A stretch of DNA of 64,000 nucleotides from Limnohabitans sp. INBF002 (GTDB lineage: Bacteria; Pseudomonadota; Gammaproteobacteria; Burkholderiales; Burkholderiaceae_C), in contig NZ_AP027055.1 in NCBI RefSeq assembly GCF_027924905.1, positions 682,001-746,000 on the forward strand. The letters are read 5' to 3'. The notes under the pieces were generated by a model that saw nothing but the letters and a program-made list of their open reading frames with translations, was not told the DNA's origin and searched no databases. The position numbers were made by a program, and so were the translations under genes. Each line of letters starts with the position of its first letter. Within the stretch, counting starts at the first letter, position 1. Below, piece after piece: positions 24,372-33,005 of this stretch.

Positions 24372-25726
24372 GGCGCTAGCAAATCGTTGATGGGCTGCAA
24401 GTCTGCAGGCGTCAACGTGCCAGCGGCTTGGCGCAATTTCAGATTGGTCACCAACACGTCGTAACGCGCTTTGGCCAAATCACGCTTGGTTTGGTAGAGC
24501 TGGCTTTGCGAGTTCAGCACGTCGATGTTGATGTTCACGCCCACCGAGTAACCCAGCTTGTTGGCATCCAAGGCGCTTTGGCTAGAAAGTTCGGCTGCTT
24601 CGTAGGCTTTGACTTGGCTCAGGCCTGCGAGCAGACCGAAGTAGGTGTTACGTGTGGCTTGCTCGGTGCTGCGACGTGCGTTTTCTAAGTCCGATTGCGC
24701 TTTGTCTTTCAAAGCGATGGCTTCTTTGACTTTGTAGACGCCACTGAAACCTGCGAACAATGGCACGTTCAAGACGAGGCCGACTGTGGGGTTCCACGTT
24801 GTATACGGATTCGCGATGGCGGGGGTCGTCGTGCCTTTCAAGTTTTCGGTGCGTCCATAGGTCATTTGCGCATCCAGCGTAGGTTTGTGAACAGCCGTGG
24901 CTTTGTCCATTTCGTAGTCAGCTACATCTACCGCCAGCTGGGCTTGGCGAACGGTGGGGCTGAGAGCTTGCGCTTGGCTCACCCATGCATTTACGTCTTC
25001 CTTAGGAAGCTCGACCAAGGTGGTGCTTTTGGCTAAGCGTTTGGGTTTCGCATCGCTCAAGCCCACCACCATGTTGAGGGCAAGACGTTTGGTGCGCAGC
25101 TCGTTTTCGGCAGCGATAGCTTGGGCATTAGTCAAGTCAAAGCGTGCTTGTGCATCGCGCACGCCGGTGATGGTGGCGGTACCTACTTCAAAGTTACGCT
25201 GGGCCGAGGCCAGTTGTTCGCTGACGGCCTTCTTTTGGTTTTGCACCAGCTCCAAGTTGTCTTCGCTGGTGAGCACATCAAAGTAAGCTTGAGCGACGCG
25301 AACTAACAAATCATGCTCGGCGGCTTCGTATTGTGCAGCTGCCTGTTGCAGCTGGCGTCCACCTTGTCGGTAAGTAGCCCAAGCTGCAGGGCGATAAATA
25401 GGCTGAATCAAGGTGGCAGCGGTCGTTTTAGTTTCAAGTTCAGCGACATTCTGTCTAACTGCATCCACACCGGAAATTTGTCTTTGAAGGTCAGTTTTGG
25501 TATGACTTACCGACACTGCAATGTTAGGCAAGATGCCGCCCAGGGCTTGATTCGCTCTGGCCAAGTTCGCCTCAAACTGCGCCTTGGCTGAAATAAAGCC
25601 GGCGTCATAGCCTCGCGCCGCGTCGTACATCTCCACCAAGCTTTGGGCTTGTGCGCCAGATGCAAAAGCCAATGCCACCGCAGCAGTCAAGGGCAGGGTA
25701 CGAAACAGTGAGCGAGAGAGCAACAT
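24368..25726 (-). CDS. TolC-family outer-membrane channel
   Basis: The 452-residue precursor has a signal peptide ending ASGAQA-QSL. Two repeats of the outer-membrane-factor fold are seen, each with a long helical hairpin; LVEMYDAARGYDAGF is the usual TolC start, and YSVGVNINIDVLNSQSQLYQ in the second repeat is the conserved TolC block. It forms the outer-membrane duct for efflux pumps or type I secretion. It is the last gene of a run that starts with the tetR-adaptor-RND genes, so it probably serves that pump. The convergent waaA gene overlaps its stop. Confidence 0.93.
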   Translation of the reverse strand: MLLSRSLFRTLPLTAAVALAFASGAQAQSLVEMYDAARGYDAGFISAKAQFEANLARANQALGGILPNIAVSVSHTKTDLQRQISGVDAVRQNVAELETKTTAATLIQPIYRPAAWATYRQGGRQLQQAAAQYEAAEHDLLVRVAQAYFDVLTSEDNLELVQNQKKAVSEQLASAQRNFEVGTATITGVRDAQARFDLTNAQAIAAENELRTKRLALNMVVGLSDAKPKRLAKSTTLVELPKEDVNAWVSQAQALSPTVRQAQLAVDVADYEMDKATAVHKPTLDAQMTYGRTENLKGTTTPAIANPYTTWNPTVGLVLNVPLFAGFSGVYKVKEAIALKDKAQSDLENARRSTEQATRNTYFGLLAGLSQVKAYEAAELSSQSALDANKLGYSVGVNINIDVLNSQSQLYQTKRDLAKARYDVLVTNLKLRQAAGTLTPADLQPINDLLAP

Positions 25727-25742
25727 GCAGTTCTTTCAAAAA

Positions 25743-26084
25743 TCAATACGTGGGCACAGACGCGTCCACTTGCGACGACCAAGCGTGAATGCCACCCGTG
25801 ATGTTGGCCACATGGCTAAAGCCTTGTTGTGCCAAAAACGCCGCCACTTGCATGCTGCGCGCACCATGGTGGCACAAGCAGGCAATGGGTTGGTCGCGGT
25901 TCAGGTCTTGCAAACGGGCGGGGATGGTGTGCATCACCATCGCGACCAGCTCAAACCCTTGTGGTTGGACGCTGGCCGTTTGCACTTCCCAAGGTTCGCG
26001 CACATCCAGCACCACGGTGGCGCCGTTGGGGGCTTGCGATGCAATCCAGTCTTGCAACTGGGCGGGTTGGACTTGATCAATCAT
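25743..26084 (-). CDS. Rhodanese-like sulfurtransferase
   Basis: The 113-residue single-domain protein shows VVLDVREPWEV and the active-site loop CLCHHGARSMQ, with cysteine as the persulfide carrier and a neighbouring Arg. GHSHVANITGG-like C-terminal block is seen as FSHVANITGGIHAW. It is cytoplasmic (no signal peptide). It is 9 bases from the Pcm-like gene and 16 from the TolC gene, an arrangement common in Comamonadaceae. A role in sulfur transfer is likely, the acceptor is unknown. Confidence 0.9.
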   Translation of the reverse strand: MIDQVQPAQLQDWIASQAPNGATVVLDVREPWEVQTASVQPQGFELVAMVMHTIPARLQDLNRDQPIACLCHHGARSMQVAAFLAQQGFSHVANITGGIHAWSSQVDASVPTY

Positions 26085-26093
26085 GCCGCGCTT

Positions 26094-26747
26094 TTAGAAC
26101 TTGAAGCGAGCGGGCTCTGTAAAGCCTTGTAAACGTGGGGCGGTGTGATCCCACAAAGCTTTGCTGCTCCATGCGGCGTCAGCCGTGCGTGTGTAGAGGG
26201 TGGCAACCATCATCGGTTCTTGGCCCACGATGGCCAGCAGATGACCACCGACTTTGAGTTGTTGCAACAAGGCTTGCGGCACTTCGGCCACTGAGCCACC
26301 GAGCACGATGGCGTCAAACGGGGCATCGCCAGAAGCGCCTGTGCTGCCGTCAGCCACGCGCACATCCACATTGGTGATGCCGGCACGTTGCAGGTTGTTG
26401 CGGGCGTTGCTGGCCAATTCGGGATTGATTTCCAAGCTCACCACGCGTTGGGCGCGGCCAGCCAAGAGGGCAGCCAAGTAGCCGCTGCCGGTGCCGATTT
26501 CCAAAACTTTCTCAGTACCTGTGAGTTGCAGGTCGTGCATCAAGCGCGCATCGACGCGTGGAGGCACCATGGTTTCGCCATGGCCCAAAGGGATGTCGGT
26601 GTCGGCGTAGGCCAGGGCTTGATAGGCCTGTGGCACAAACAATTCGCGTGGCACGTTAGACAACACGGTCAGCACTTGGGGGTCGAGTACCTGCCAAGGG
26701 CGGATTTGTTGTTCGACCATGTTGAAGCGGGCTTGTTGGGTATTCAT
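26094..26747 (-). CDS. Protein-L-isoaspartate O-methyltransferase family protein
   Basis: The 217-residue SAM methyltransferase has motif I VLEIGTGSGYLAALLAG near residue 78, motif II VVSLEINPELA and the motif FDAIVLGGSVAEVPQALLQQL. The Pcm substrate-loop usually reads G-Q-T-I-S-Q-P; here it is GHGETMVPPRVDARL, so it belongs to the divergent Pcm-like branch and repair of isoaspartate is uncertain. It follows the RND pump gene by 51 bases and precedes the rhodanese by 9. Confidence 0.88.
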   Translation of the reverse strand: MNTQQARFNMVEQQIRPWQVLDPQVLTVLSNVPRELFVPQAYQALAYADTDIPLGHGETMVPPRVDARLMHDLQLTGTEKVLEIGTGSGYLAALLAGRAQRVVSLEINPELASNARNNLQRAGITNVDVRVADGSTGASGDAPFDAIVLGGSVAEVPQALLQQLKVGGHLLAIVGQEPMMVATLYTRTADAAWSSKALWDHTAPRLQGFTEPARFKF

Positions 26748-26798
26748 CTCAAAACTCCGGAATTGTTCAGTTGCGTTCAGTTATAGCTAGGCAAAATT

Positions 26799-29700
26799 TT
26801 AACGGGCAGGGCTGTCAGAGCCTGACGACCATTTGCGTTTCATCCATTGGGCTAAATCGTCCAAATAGCAGTACACCACGGGGACGACTACCAAAGTAAG
26901 CAGAGACGAGGTAATCACACCGCCAATCACGGCTTGGCCCATCGGGGCGCGTTGTTCTGAGCCCTCAGACATGGCGAACGCCAAGGGCACCATGCCAAAA
27001 ATCATGGCCAAGGTGGTCATCAAAATGGGGCGCAAACGCACTTCGGCGGCCAGCAACAGGGCATCATGGCGGCTCAGGCCGGGTTTGATCGTGCCATCGG
27101 CGAGTTCTTGGGGTTCGCGGGCGCGGATGGCGAAATCGACCAACAAGATCGCATTTTTGGTGACCAAACCCATCAGCATGATGACGCCAATGACGGAGAA
27201 CATCGACAAGCTCGAACCAAACAACAGCAAAGCCAGCACCACGCCAATCAGGGTGAGGGGCAAGGCCGTCATCAGGGCCATGGGCTGCAGGAAACTTTTG
27301 AACTGGCTGGCCAGAATCATGTAGATGAACACCACGGCCAACAAGAGTGCTGAGATGGCGTAGCCAAACGATTCGGCCATGTTTTTGGTCGAGCCGCCAA
27401 ATTGGTAGCGGTAGCCGGGTGGCATTTGAATGCCGTCCATCACCTTGCGAATGTCGGCAGACACTTCGCCTGCAGAGCGGTTGTACACGTTGGCGTTGAT
27501 GGCCACTTCGCGCATCAGGTCGCGGCGGTTGATTTGGTTGGGGCCTGTGCCCTCAATAACTTGGGCCACTTGGTTCAAGCGGGCCACGCGTGGGCTGCCG
27601 TCGGCGTTGGTGCCAATGGTGAAAGGCAAGCGCTCTAGGTCTTGCATGGCGTTGCGTGCGTTGGGAGCTAAGCGCACATTGACGTCGTAGGTTTGGTCAT
27701 CGGCGGCGCGCCAGTTGGTGACCGTGTTGCCAGCGATCAAAATGCGCAGCTGGTTGCCGATGGCGCCAAGCGACAAGCCGAGGTCATTGGCAGCTTCGCG
27801 CTGCACATTGACTTCGATGGTGGGTTTGTTGGGTTTGACGCTGGAGTCCAAATCGACCAAGCCTGGAATGGTGCGCAGCTTGTCCATGGCTTGCGTCGTC
27901 AGTCGTTCCAGCTCACGCAAGTCGCTGCCTTGCAGCGAAAACTCCACTTGTTTGTTGCCGCCCACCGTGTCTAGCAAACCCGCGTGTGTGACGGTGATGC
28001 CCGGCACTTGGCGCAGGCGCTCGCGCAGAGTGGCCGACATTTGGTCCACACTGCGTTTGCGGTCTTTGCGATCGACCAAGCGGATGTAAATGCTGGCGTA
28101 AATTTTTCCGTTCGCAGCACCCGTGTTGATGGTGGACAGCGTGTAGCGCACCTCGGGGAACTCACGAATGATGGCTTCGACTTGTTGGGCTTTGGCTTCG
28201 GTCACTTCCAACGACGAGCCTACCGGTGTGTAGAAGTTGACCGTGGTTTCAGAGAAGTCTGCCTTGGGCACAAATTCGGTCCCCAGCAGCGGCACCATGA
28301 AGATGCTCAACACAAAAGTGCCGATGGCCAAGCCCACCGTGGCGCGTTTGTGAGCCAAGGCCCATTTCAAGATGCGTTGGTACAAGGCCACCAGCTTGTC
28401 GGTGGTGGTCTCAAACCAAGTGGTGATGGGGCCGATGGTGCGGTCGTAAAACGCATTTGAGTGGCCGTGCTCGCCATGCGCATGGATGGTGGGGTCGTGC
28501 CAGATGGACGACAACATGGGGTCGAGCGTGAAGCTGACAAACATCGAAATGAGCACGGCCGCCACGATGGTGATGCCGAACTCATGGAAGAACTTGCCGA
28601 TGATGCCGCCCATGAAGCCAATGGGCAAAAACACCGCCACGATCGACAGCGTGGTTGCCAGCACGGCCAAGCCAATCTCTTGGGTGCCGTCCATCGCCGC
28701 TTGGTAAGGCGCTTTGCCCATTTGCACATGGCGCACGATGTTTTCGCGCACCACGATGGCGTCGTCAATCAACAAACCTACACACAGAGACAAGGCCATG
28801 AGCGTGATCATGTTGATGGTGAAACCAAACATGTACATGAACAAAAACGTGCCGATGATGGCAATGGGCAACGTGAGGCCGGTGATGACGGTGGAGCGCC
28901 ACGAGTTCAAAAACAAGAACACGATGAGCACGGTCAGCAGCGCACCTTCAATCAGCGTTTGGCGGACGTTGGCCACACCGACGCGGATGGGGCGAGAACC
29001 GTCTTGCACTTGCTCTAAGCGCACACCTGCAGGCAACTGGGCTTTCATCTCGGCCACGGTTTTGTTGAGGCCATCAATCACGTCGATGGTGTTTTCGTCT
29101 TGTGCTTTCTGCACCGTCATCAGCAAGGTGCGTTGGCCGTTGTACAGCGCCAAGCTCTCCACCTCTTGCGCGCCGTCATTCACGGTGGCCACTTGGTTCA
29201 AACGAATCGGCGTGGTGTTTTTGCGCGCTACGATGATTTGGCCAAAGTCTTCAGGGCGCAACATGCGGCCTTGAATTTGAATCACGCGGTCTTGCTGCAG
29301 TGAGCGCAAGCTGCCCACGGGCAAGTCTTGGGTTTCGGTTTTGACAGCGTTCACCACCTGGTCGGCGCTGATGCCCAGCGACTCCATGGCTTGCGGGTTG
29401 AGGTACAAATTGATTTCGCGTTTGGTGCCGCCCACCAACGACACCGAGCCCACGCCGCGCACGTTCTCAAGGCGTTTCTTCAGCACTTGATCGGCCCAGT
29501 TGGTCATCTCTACGGCTGAGAGCGATTTGCCACCTTGTGGTGTTTCGGGCACCACAGCCAGCGACCAAATGGCGCGGCTTGACGGATCAAAGCGCAAGAC
29601 CTTGGGCTCTTTCACGTCATCGCGCAGCGTGGGGCGCAGGGCGGCCACTTTTTCGCGCACGTCGTCAGCGCCTTTGCGGCCATCGATGTGGAGCTGAAAC

Positions 29701-29981
29701 TCAATCACCACCACCGACATGCCTTCGTAACTGCGCGAGGTGAGGGCGCTGATGCCAGCAATCGAGTTGACGCCTTCTTCAATCTTCTTGCTGACTTCGC
29801 TCTCCACAATCTCCGGCGAGGCGCCCGGATATTCGGTGGTGATCACCACCACGGGGAAGTCGATGTTGGGGAACTGGTCAATTTTGAGGCGCTGGTACGA
29901 GAACAAGCCCAGCACCACAAAGGCGAGCATCACCATGGTCGCGAAGACCGGATTTTTTAAACTGACTTTGGTGAACCACAT
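26799..29981 (-). CDS. RND efflux pump inner-membrane transporter (HAE1 family)
   Basis: The 1060-residue protein has the AcrB/MexB layout: a first helix ([20 protein letters not shown]), a large periplasmic loop starting [23 protein letters not shown], helices 2-6 around [21 protein letters not shown] with the paired aspartates of the proton relay in helix 4, a second periplasmic loop and helices 8-12. Length is normal. It begins 15 bases after the adaptor gene, so both are co-expressed under the TetR regulator. It expels hydrophobic or amphiphilic compounds with proton influx; substrate range cannot be told. Confidence 0.95.
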   Translation of the reverse strand: MWFTKVSLKNPVFATMVMLAFVVLGLFSYQRLKIDQFPNIDFPVVVITTEYPGASPEIVESEVSKKIEEGVNSIAGISALTSRSYEGMSVVVIEFQLHIDGRKGADDVREKVAALRPTLRDDVKEPKVLRFDPSSRAIWSLAVVPETPQGGKSLSAVEMTNWADQVLKKRLENVRGVGSVSLVGGTKREINLYLNPQAMESLGISADQVVNAVKTETQDLPVGSLRSLQQDRVIQIQGRMLRPEDFGQIIVARKNTTPIRLNQVATVNDGAQEVESLALYNGQRTLLMTVQKAQDENTIDVIDGLNKTVAEMKAQLPAGVRLEQVQDGSRPIRVGVANVRQTLIEGALLTVLIVFLFLNSWRSTVITGLTLPIAIIGTFLFMYMFGFTINMITLMALSLCVGLLIDDAIVVRENIVRHVQMGKAPYQAAMDGTQEIGLAVLATTLSIVAVFLPIGFMGGIIGKFFHEFGITIVAAVLISMFVSFTLDPMLSSIWHDPTIHAHGEHGHSNAFYDRTIGPITTWFETTTDKLVALYQRILKWALAHKRATVGLAIGTFVLSIFMVPLLGTEFVPKADFSETTVNFYTPVGSSLEVTEAKAQQVEAIIREFPEVRYTLSTINTGAANGKIYASIYIRLVDRKDRKRSVDQMSATLRERLRQVPGITVTHAGLLDTVGGNKQVEFSLQGSDLRELERLTTQAMDKLRTIPGLVDLDSSVKPNKPTIEVNVQREAANDLGLSLGAIGNQLRILIAGNTVTNWRAADDQTYDVNVRLAPNARNAMQDLERLPFTIGTNADGSPRVARLNQVAQVIEGTGPNQINRRDLMREVAINANVYNRSAGEVSADIRKVMDGIQMPPGYRYQFGGSTKNMAESFGYAISALLLAVVFIYMILASQFKSFLQPMALMTALPLTLIGVVLALLLFGSSLSMFSVIGVIMLMGLVTKNAILLVDFAIRAREPQELADGTIKPGLSRHDALLLAAEVRLRPILMTTLAMIFGMVPLAFAMSEGSEQRAPMGQAVIGGVITSSLLTLVVVPVVYCYLDDLAQWMKRKWSSGSDSPAR

Positions 29982-29996
29982 GCTGGGTGTGTCGCC

Positions 29997-31181
29997 TTAA
30001 TTGGCAGCGCTGGCTGCAGAAGCCGCAGCATTGGCAGCTTTGGCGGTGTACTTCACCACCATGCCCTCACGCAAGGCGCCCACTTGGCCTTTGAGCAGAG
30101 TGCTGCCTTCAGCCAGGCCTGTCACGCCCACCATGGTTTCAGATTCGGGCTGCGTCAAGTCCATGCCGCGTATGCCAAGGGTGACGGTTTTGTGAACCAC
30201 TTGCAGTTGGTCGCCCAATGGCTCCACCACTTGCACATAAGGTTGTGCGCGGTCGGTGCGTACGGCAGACAAAGGCACAGCCAACACTTGGCTCTTGCCC
30301 ATGCCCAAAATGCCTTTGGCAAACAAACCGTGGCGCAAACCTTCGGCTTTGTCGAGTGCCAAATAAATCAACACGCTGCGGCTGCCGGTTTGGGCGCTGG
30401 GGCTGATGCGTTTGACCTTGGCGCCTACGGTTTCTTTGCGGTCTTCCACTTGCAGCGAAGCCAACTGACCCACGCGCACGTCCATCGATTCGCTGGGGCT
30501 CAAAGGCACTTCCACTTCGAGTTGGCTCAAATCCACCAACTCCATGATCTTGGCGTCAATGGCCACACGTTCGCCCACTTGGGCGGCACGGCCTGAGACG
30601 ATGCCTGCAAAAGGCGCGCGCAAGGTGGCGTCGTCCAAGGCTTTGCGGGCCACGTCGGCACCGGCGATGGCGGCTTTGTGGCTGGCCACGGCACCTTGGT
30701 AGGACGCGTCAGAGTTGTCCATGGCAATTTTGGAGATGAAGCCGCGGTCAACCAAGGATTTGTTGATGTCCCACTGACGCTGCGCGATCTCCATTTGTGA
30801 TTTGGCGGCGCTGGCTGTTTCTGCGGCTTGTTGCCAACGGCGTTGGTATTCGGTGGGGTCAATGCGTGCCAACACGTCGCCCGCTTTGACAGCATCGCCT
30901 TCACGCGCCACAACTTCTTTCAGTTCACCCGCCACGCGGGCTTTGATGACGGCATAGTTCACGGCCTTGACCGTGCCAGACACTGCCAAGCCCTGGGTGA
31001 TGTCGCGCAGCTCGGCTTTCATCACATCGCTACTGGCCAATTCAACTTGTGTTTGCACGGCCACAGGCGCAGAAGCTGCGGCCTGTTGTGCGCTCTTGTT
31101 GCTCATGGCACGCCACACGCCAGCCACCAGGGCCAAAACGATGATGCCGATCACGATCCAACGGGGTTTGATGTTTTTCAT
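29997..31181 (-). CDS. RND efflux periplasmic adaptor subunit
   Basis: The 394-residue membrane-fusion protein has an N-terminal anchor (WIVIGIIVLALVAGVWRAM), the split lipoyl domain (VSGTVKAVNYAVIKARVAGEL ... LRAPFAGIVSGRAAQVGERV), a helical hairpin between the halves and beta-barrel/proximal domains. It ends in an alanine-rich tail. The ATG at 31181 overlaps the tetR stop by four bases (ATGA), which argues for this start and for coupled translation with the regulator. Confidence 0.93.
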   Translation of the reverse strand: MKNIKPRWIVIGIIVLALVAGVWRAMSNKSAQQAAASAPVAVQTQVELASSDVMKAELRDITQGLAVSGTVKAVNYAVIKARVAGELKEVVAREGDAVKAGDVLARIDPTEYQRRWQQAAETASAAKSQMEIAQRQWDINKSLVDRGFISKIAMDNSDASYQGAVASHKAAIAGADVARKALDDATLRAPFAGIVSGRAAQVGERVAIDAKIMELVDLSQLEVEVPLSPSESMDVRVGQLASLQVEDRKETVGAKVKRISPSAQTGSRSVLIYLALDKAEGLRHGLFAKGILGMGKSQVLAVPLSAVRTDRAQPYVQVVEPLGDQLQVVHKTVTLGIRGMDLTQPESETMVGVTGLAEGSTLLKGQVGALREGMVVKYTAKAANAAASAASAAN

Positions 31182-31840
31182 GGGGAGTTCTTTGCGCTCA
31201 TGCCATTGAGCAATAGATCCACGTGCATGTGGATGAATTCTTTGGGGTCGATGATGTTGGCTGAGGCTGCGCAAGCACCCATGGAGTGTTTCCACATCAT
31301 CAAAAAGATCATGGGCGCGATGATGCTGAACACACTTTTGCTCGTGTCCATCTGCTGAAACTCGCCGCGCTCTACGCCACGTTGCAAGATGCTTTGTAGC
31401 AAACCCGTGCCTGGCTCGACCACTTCTTTTTGATAGAACGCTGCAATTTCAGGAAAGTTTTGCGCCTCGCTGATGACCAGTTTGACAATGCCGCTCGCCG
31501 GCGTGTTGCCCACATTGAGCCACCACAAATCCATGGCGTAGTGCAGCATCTCCGCGCTGCTGCCTTCAAACGTTTTGAATTCTTCGTTCCAAGCCGGAAA
31601 CAAGTTGGCGATGTTGTCGCGAATCACCGCTTTGAACAGGTCTTCTTTGCTTTCGAAATACAAAAACAAAGTGCCCTTCGACACGCCTGCGCGTGCCGCC
31701 ACTTCGTCGACACGCGTGGCCGCAAAGCCTTTTTCCACAAACAAGTCCAGCGCAGCCTTGACCAGCTCACCCGGGCGCGCTTCTTTGCGACGCTCTCTTT
31801 TGGGCGAGGTTTCTGCGGAGGAGGGGGCAGTGAAGGGCAC
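31178..31840 (-). CDS. TetR/AcrR-family regulator of the RND operon
   Basis: The 220-residue repressor has an N-terminal HTH (LVKAALDLFVEKGFAATRV, then AARAGVSKGTLFLYFESKEDLF) and a C-terminal ligand and dimer domain. It starts at a GTG. It is the first gene of the operon and overlaps the adaptor start, so it most likely represses itself and the pump together. A palindromic operator candidate lies 10 bases upstream of the start. Confidence 0.92.
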   Translation of the reverse strand: MPFTAPSSAETSPKRERRKEARPGELVKAALDLFVEKGFAATRVDEVAARAGVSKGTLFLYFESKEDLFKAVIRDNIANLFPAWNEEFKTFEGSSAEMLHYAMDLWWLNVGNTPASGIVKLVISEAQNFPEIAAFYQKEVVEPGTGLLQSILQRGVERGEFQQMDTSKSVFSIIAPMIFLMMWKHSMGACAASANIIDPKEFIHMHVDLLLNGMSAKNSP

Positions 31841-31849
31841 GATGTGTTG

Positions 31850-31871
31850 TTAATGACTGATTGGTTATTAA
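31850..31871. promoter_or_regulatory. Candidate TetR operator
   Basis: A 22-bp near-palindrome with outer arms TTAATGAC and GTTATTAA (7 of 8 pairs) lies 10 bases upstream of the tetR GTG. Position and size fit a TetR-family operator; binding by this regulator is inferred. Confidence 0.55.
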
Positions 31872-31977
31872 TGTACCAGCTTAATCCTTTTGGCGCACTT
31901 CAACAATCAAAAGGCCAAGCCATTCGCGCAGGCGCTGACTTTTCGCGTGGTGGTTCGCAATCATAGAATCAAGCCCT

Positions 31978-32535
31978 ATGAAAACCGCGCTGACGCCACC
32001 CACTCAAACCAAGGTCATCACCTTGGGTGGTGGCTGTTTTTGGTGCACCGAAGCGGTGTTTGTGCGCGTCCATGGCGTGCTGGACGTTGAGTCCGGTTAT
32101 TGCAATGGCCACACAAACAATCCCACTTACGCACAAGTGTGCGAGGGCGACACTGGCCACAACGAGGTGGTGCGCTTGGTGTACGACCCAAAAGCCATCA
32201 GCTTGCGTGAGCTGTTGGAAATTTTCTTTGTCATCCACGATCCCACCACCTTGAACCGCCAGGGAAACGATGCGGGCACGCAATACCGCAGCGGTGTTTA
32301 CCTGAGTGACGAGGCGGACCGAACGGTTGCGCAGCAGGTGTTGGACGACGTCAATGCTGCTTTGTCTGGTCGCGTGGTGACTGAGTTGCAACCTTTGCGC
32401 AATTACTGGGCGGCCGAGGCTTATCACCAAGATTATTTCGAACACAACCCACACCAAGGGTATTGCGCCTTTGTGGTGGCCCCCAAGGTGCAGAAGTTTG
32501 TGCAGACCTTTGCCGACAAGGTGAAGCATGGCTGA
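31978..32535 (+). CDS. msrA: Peptide-methionine (S)-S-oxide reductase
   Basis: The 185-residue enzyme repairs oxidised methionine. The catalytic motif GGGCFWCTEAVF is near residue 15, GYCNGHTNNPTYAQVCEGDTGH follows as the conserved MsrA signature in two parts, and AEAYHQDYFEHNPHQGYC is the C-terminal block. There is no signal peptide and no MsrB domain. Its end overlaps the next small gene by 8 bases. Confidence 0.95.
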   Translation: MKTALTPPTQTKVITLGGGCFWCTEAVFVRVHGVLDVESGYCNGHTNNPTYAQVCEGDTGHNEVVRLVYDPKAISLRELLEIFFVIHDPTTLNRQGNDAGTQYRSGVYLSDEADRTVAQQVLDDVNAALSGRVVTELQPLRNYWAAEAYHQDYFEHNPHQGYCAFVVAPKVQKFVQTFADKVKHG

Positions 32536-32938
32536 AATGCTGCGCTGGACGCCCATTGCTTTGAGCCTGCGCACGTTGCGCTGGGTTTTGCTGGCGCTGC
32601 TCACCACGCTGGTCTTGGTGCAAACCGTGGGCATGTTGCACCGCGTGGCACATGCCACGGGCAGCGCACATAGCCTGCTGTCCATGGCGGTGGAGGTGCC
32701 GCACGAGGCCGCATCCCCCACGGACAAAACCAACGTGTTGACCCGTTTGTGGGGTGAGCACAGCAGCTGGGTCGATTGCCAACTGTTTGACCAAGCCTGC
32801 CCCGATGTGTTGCACCACGTGGTGATGGACACCGTGACCGTGGCCACACCGCAGGTGTGGTACGTCGTCTCCTTGCAAGAACGCTTCGCGCTGTTCGAGC
32901 GTTTTTATGCGGCCCGCGGCCCGCCTGCTTTGCTTTGA
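32528..32938 (+). CDS. Small DUF2946-like protein upstream of a TonB receptor
   Basis: The 136-residue product has one N-terminal hydrophobic segment (LRWVLLALLTTLVLVQTVGML) that could be a signal anchor, followed by the exported HRVAHA, then a Trp/His/Cys pair LWGEHSSWVDCQLFDQAC and the C-terminal RFYAARGPPALL. The last motif (xARxPPxL) and the position directly before a TonB-dependent receptor are typical of DUF2946-type proteins linked to metal uptake. The assignment is by pattern memory only. It overlaps msrA by 8 bases. Confidence 0.6.
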   Translation: MAEMLRWTPIALSLRTLRWVLLALLTTLVLVQTVGMLHRVAHATGSAHSLLSMAVEVPHEAASPTDKTNVLTRLWGEHSSWVDCQLFDQACPDVLHHVVMDTVTVATPQVWYVVSLQERFALFERFYAARGPPALL

Positions 32939-33005
32939 ACTGACCCCTTCTCGCGTCTTGTGCTGAATGCCAAGACGCTGTCATTTCTTTGTGAGCAGGT
33001 TTTTT

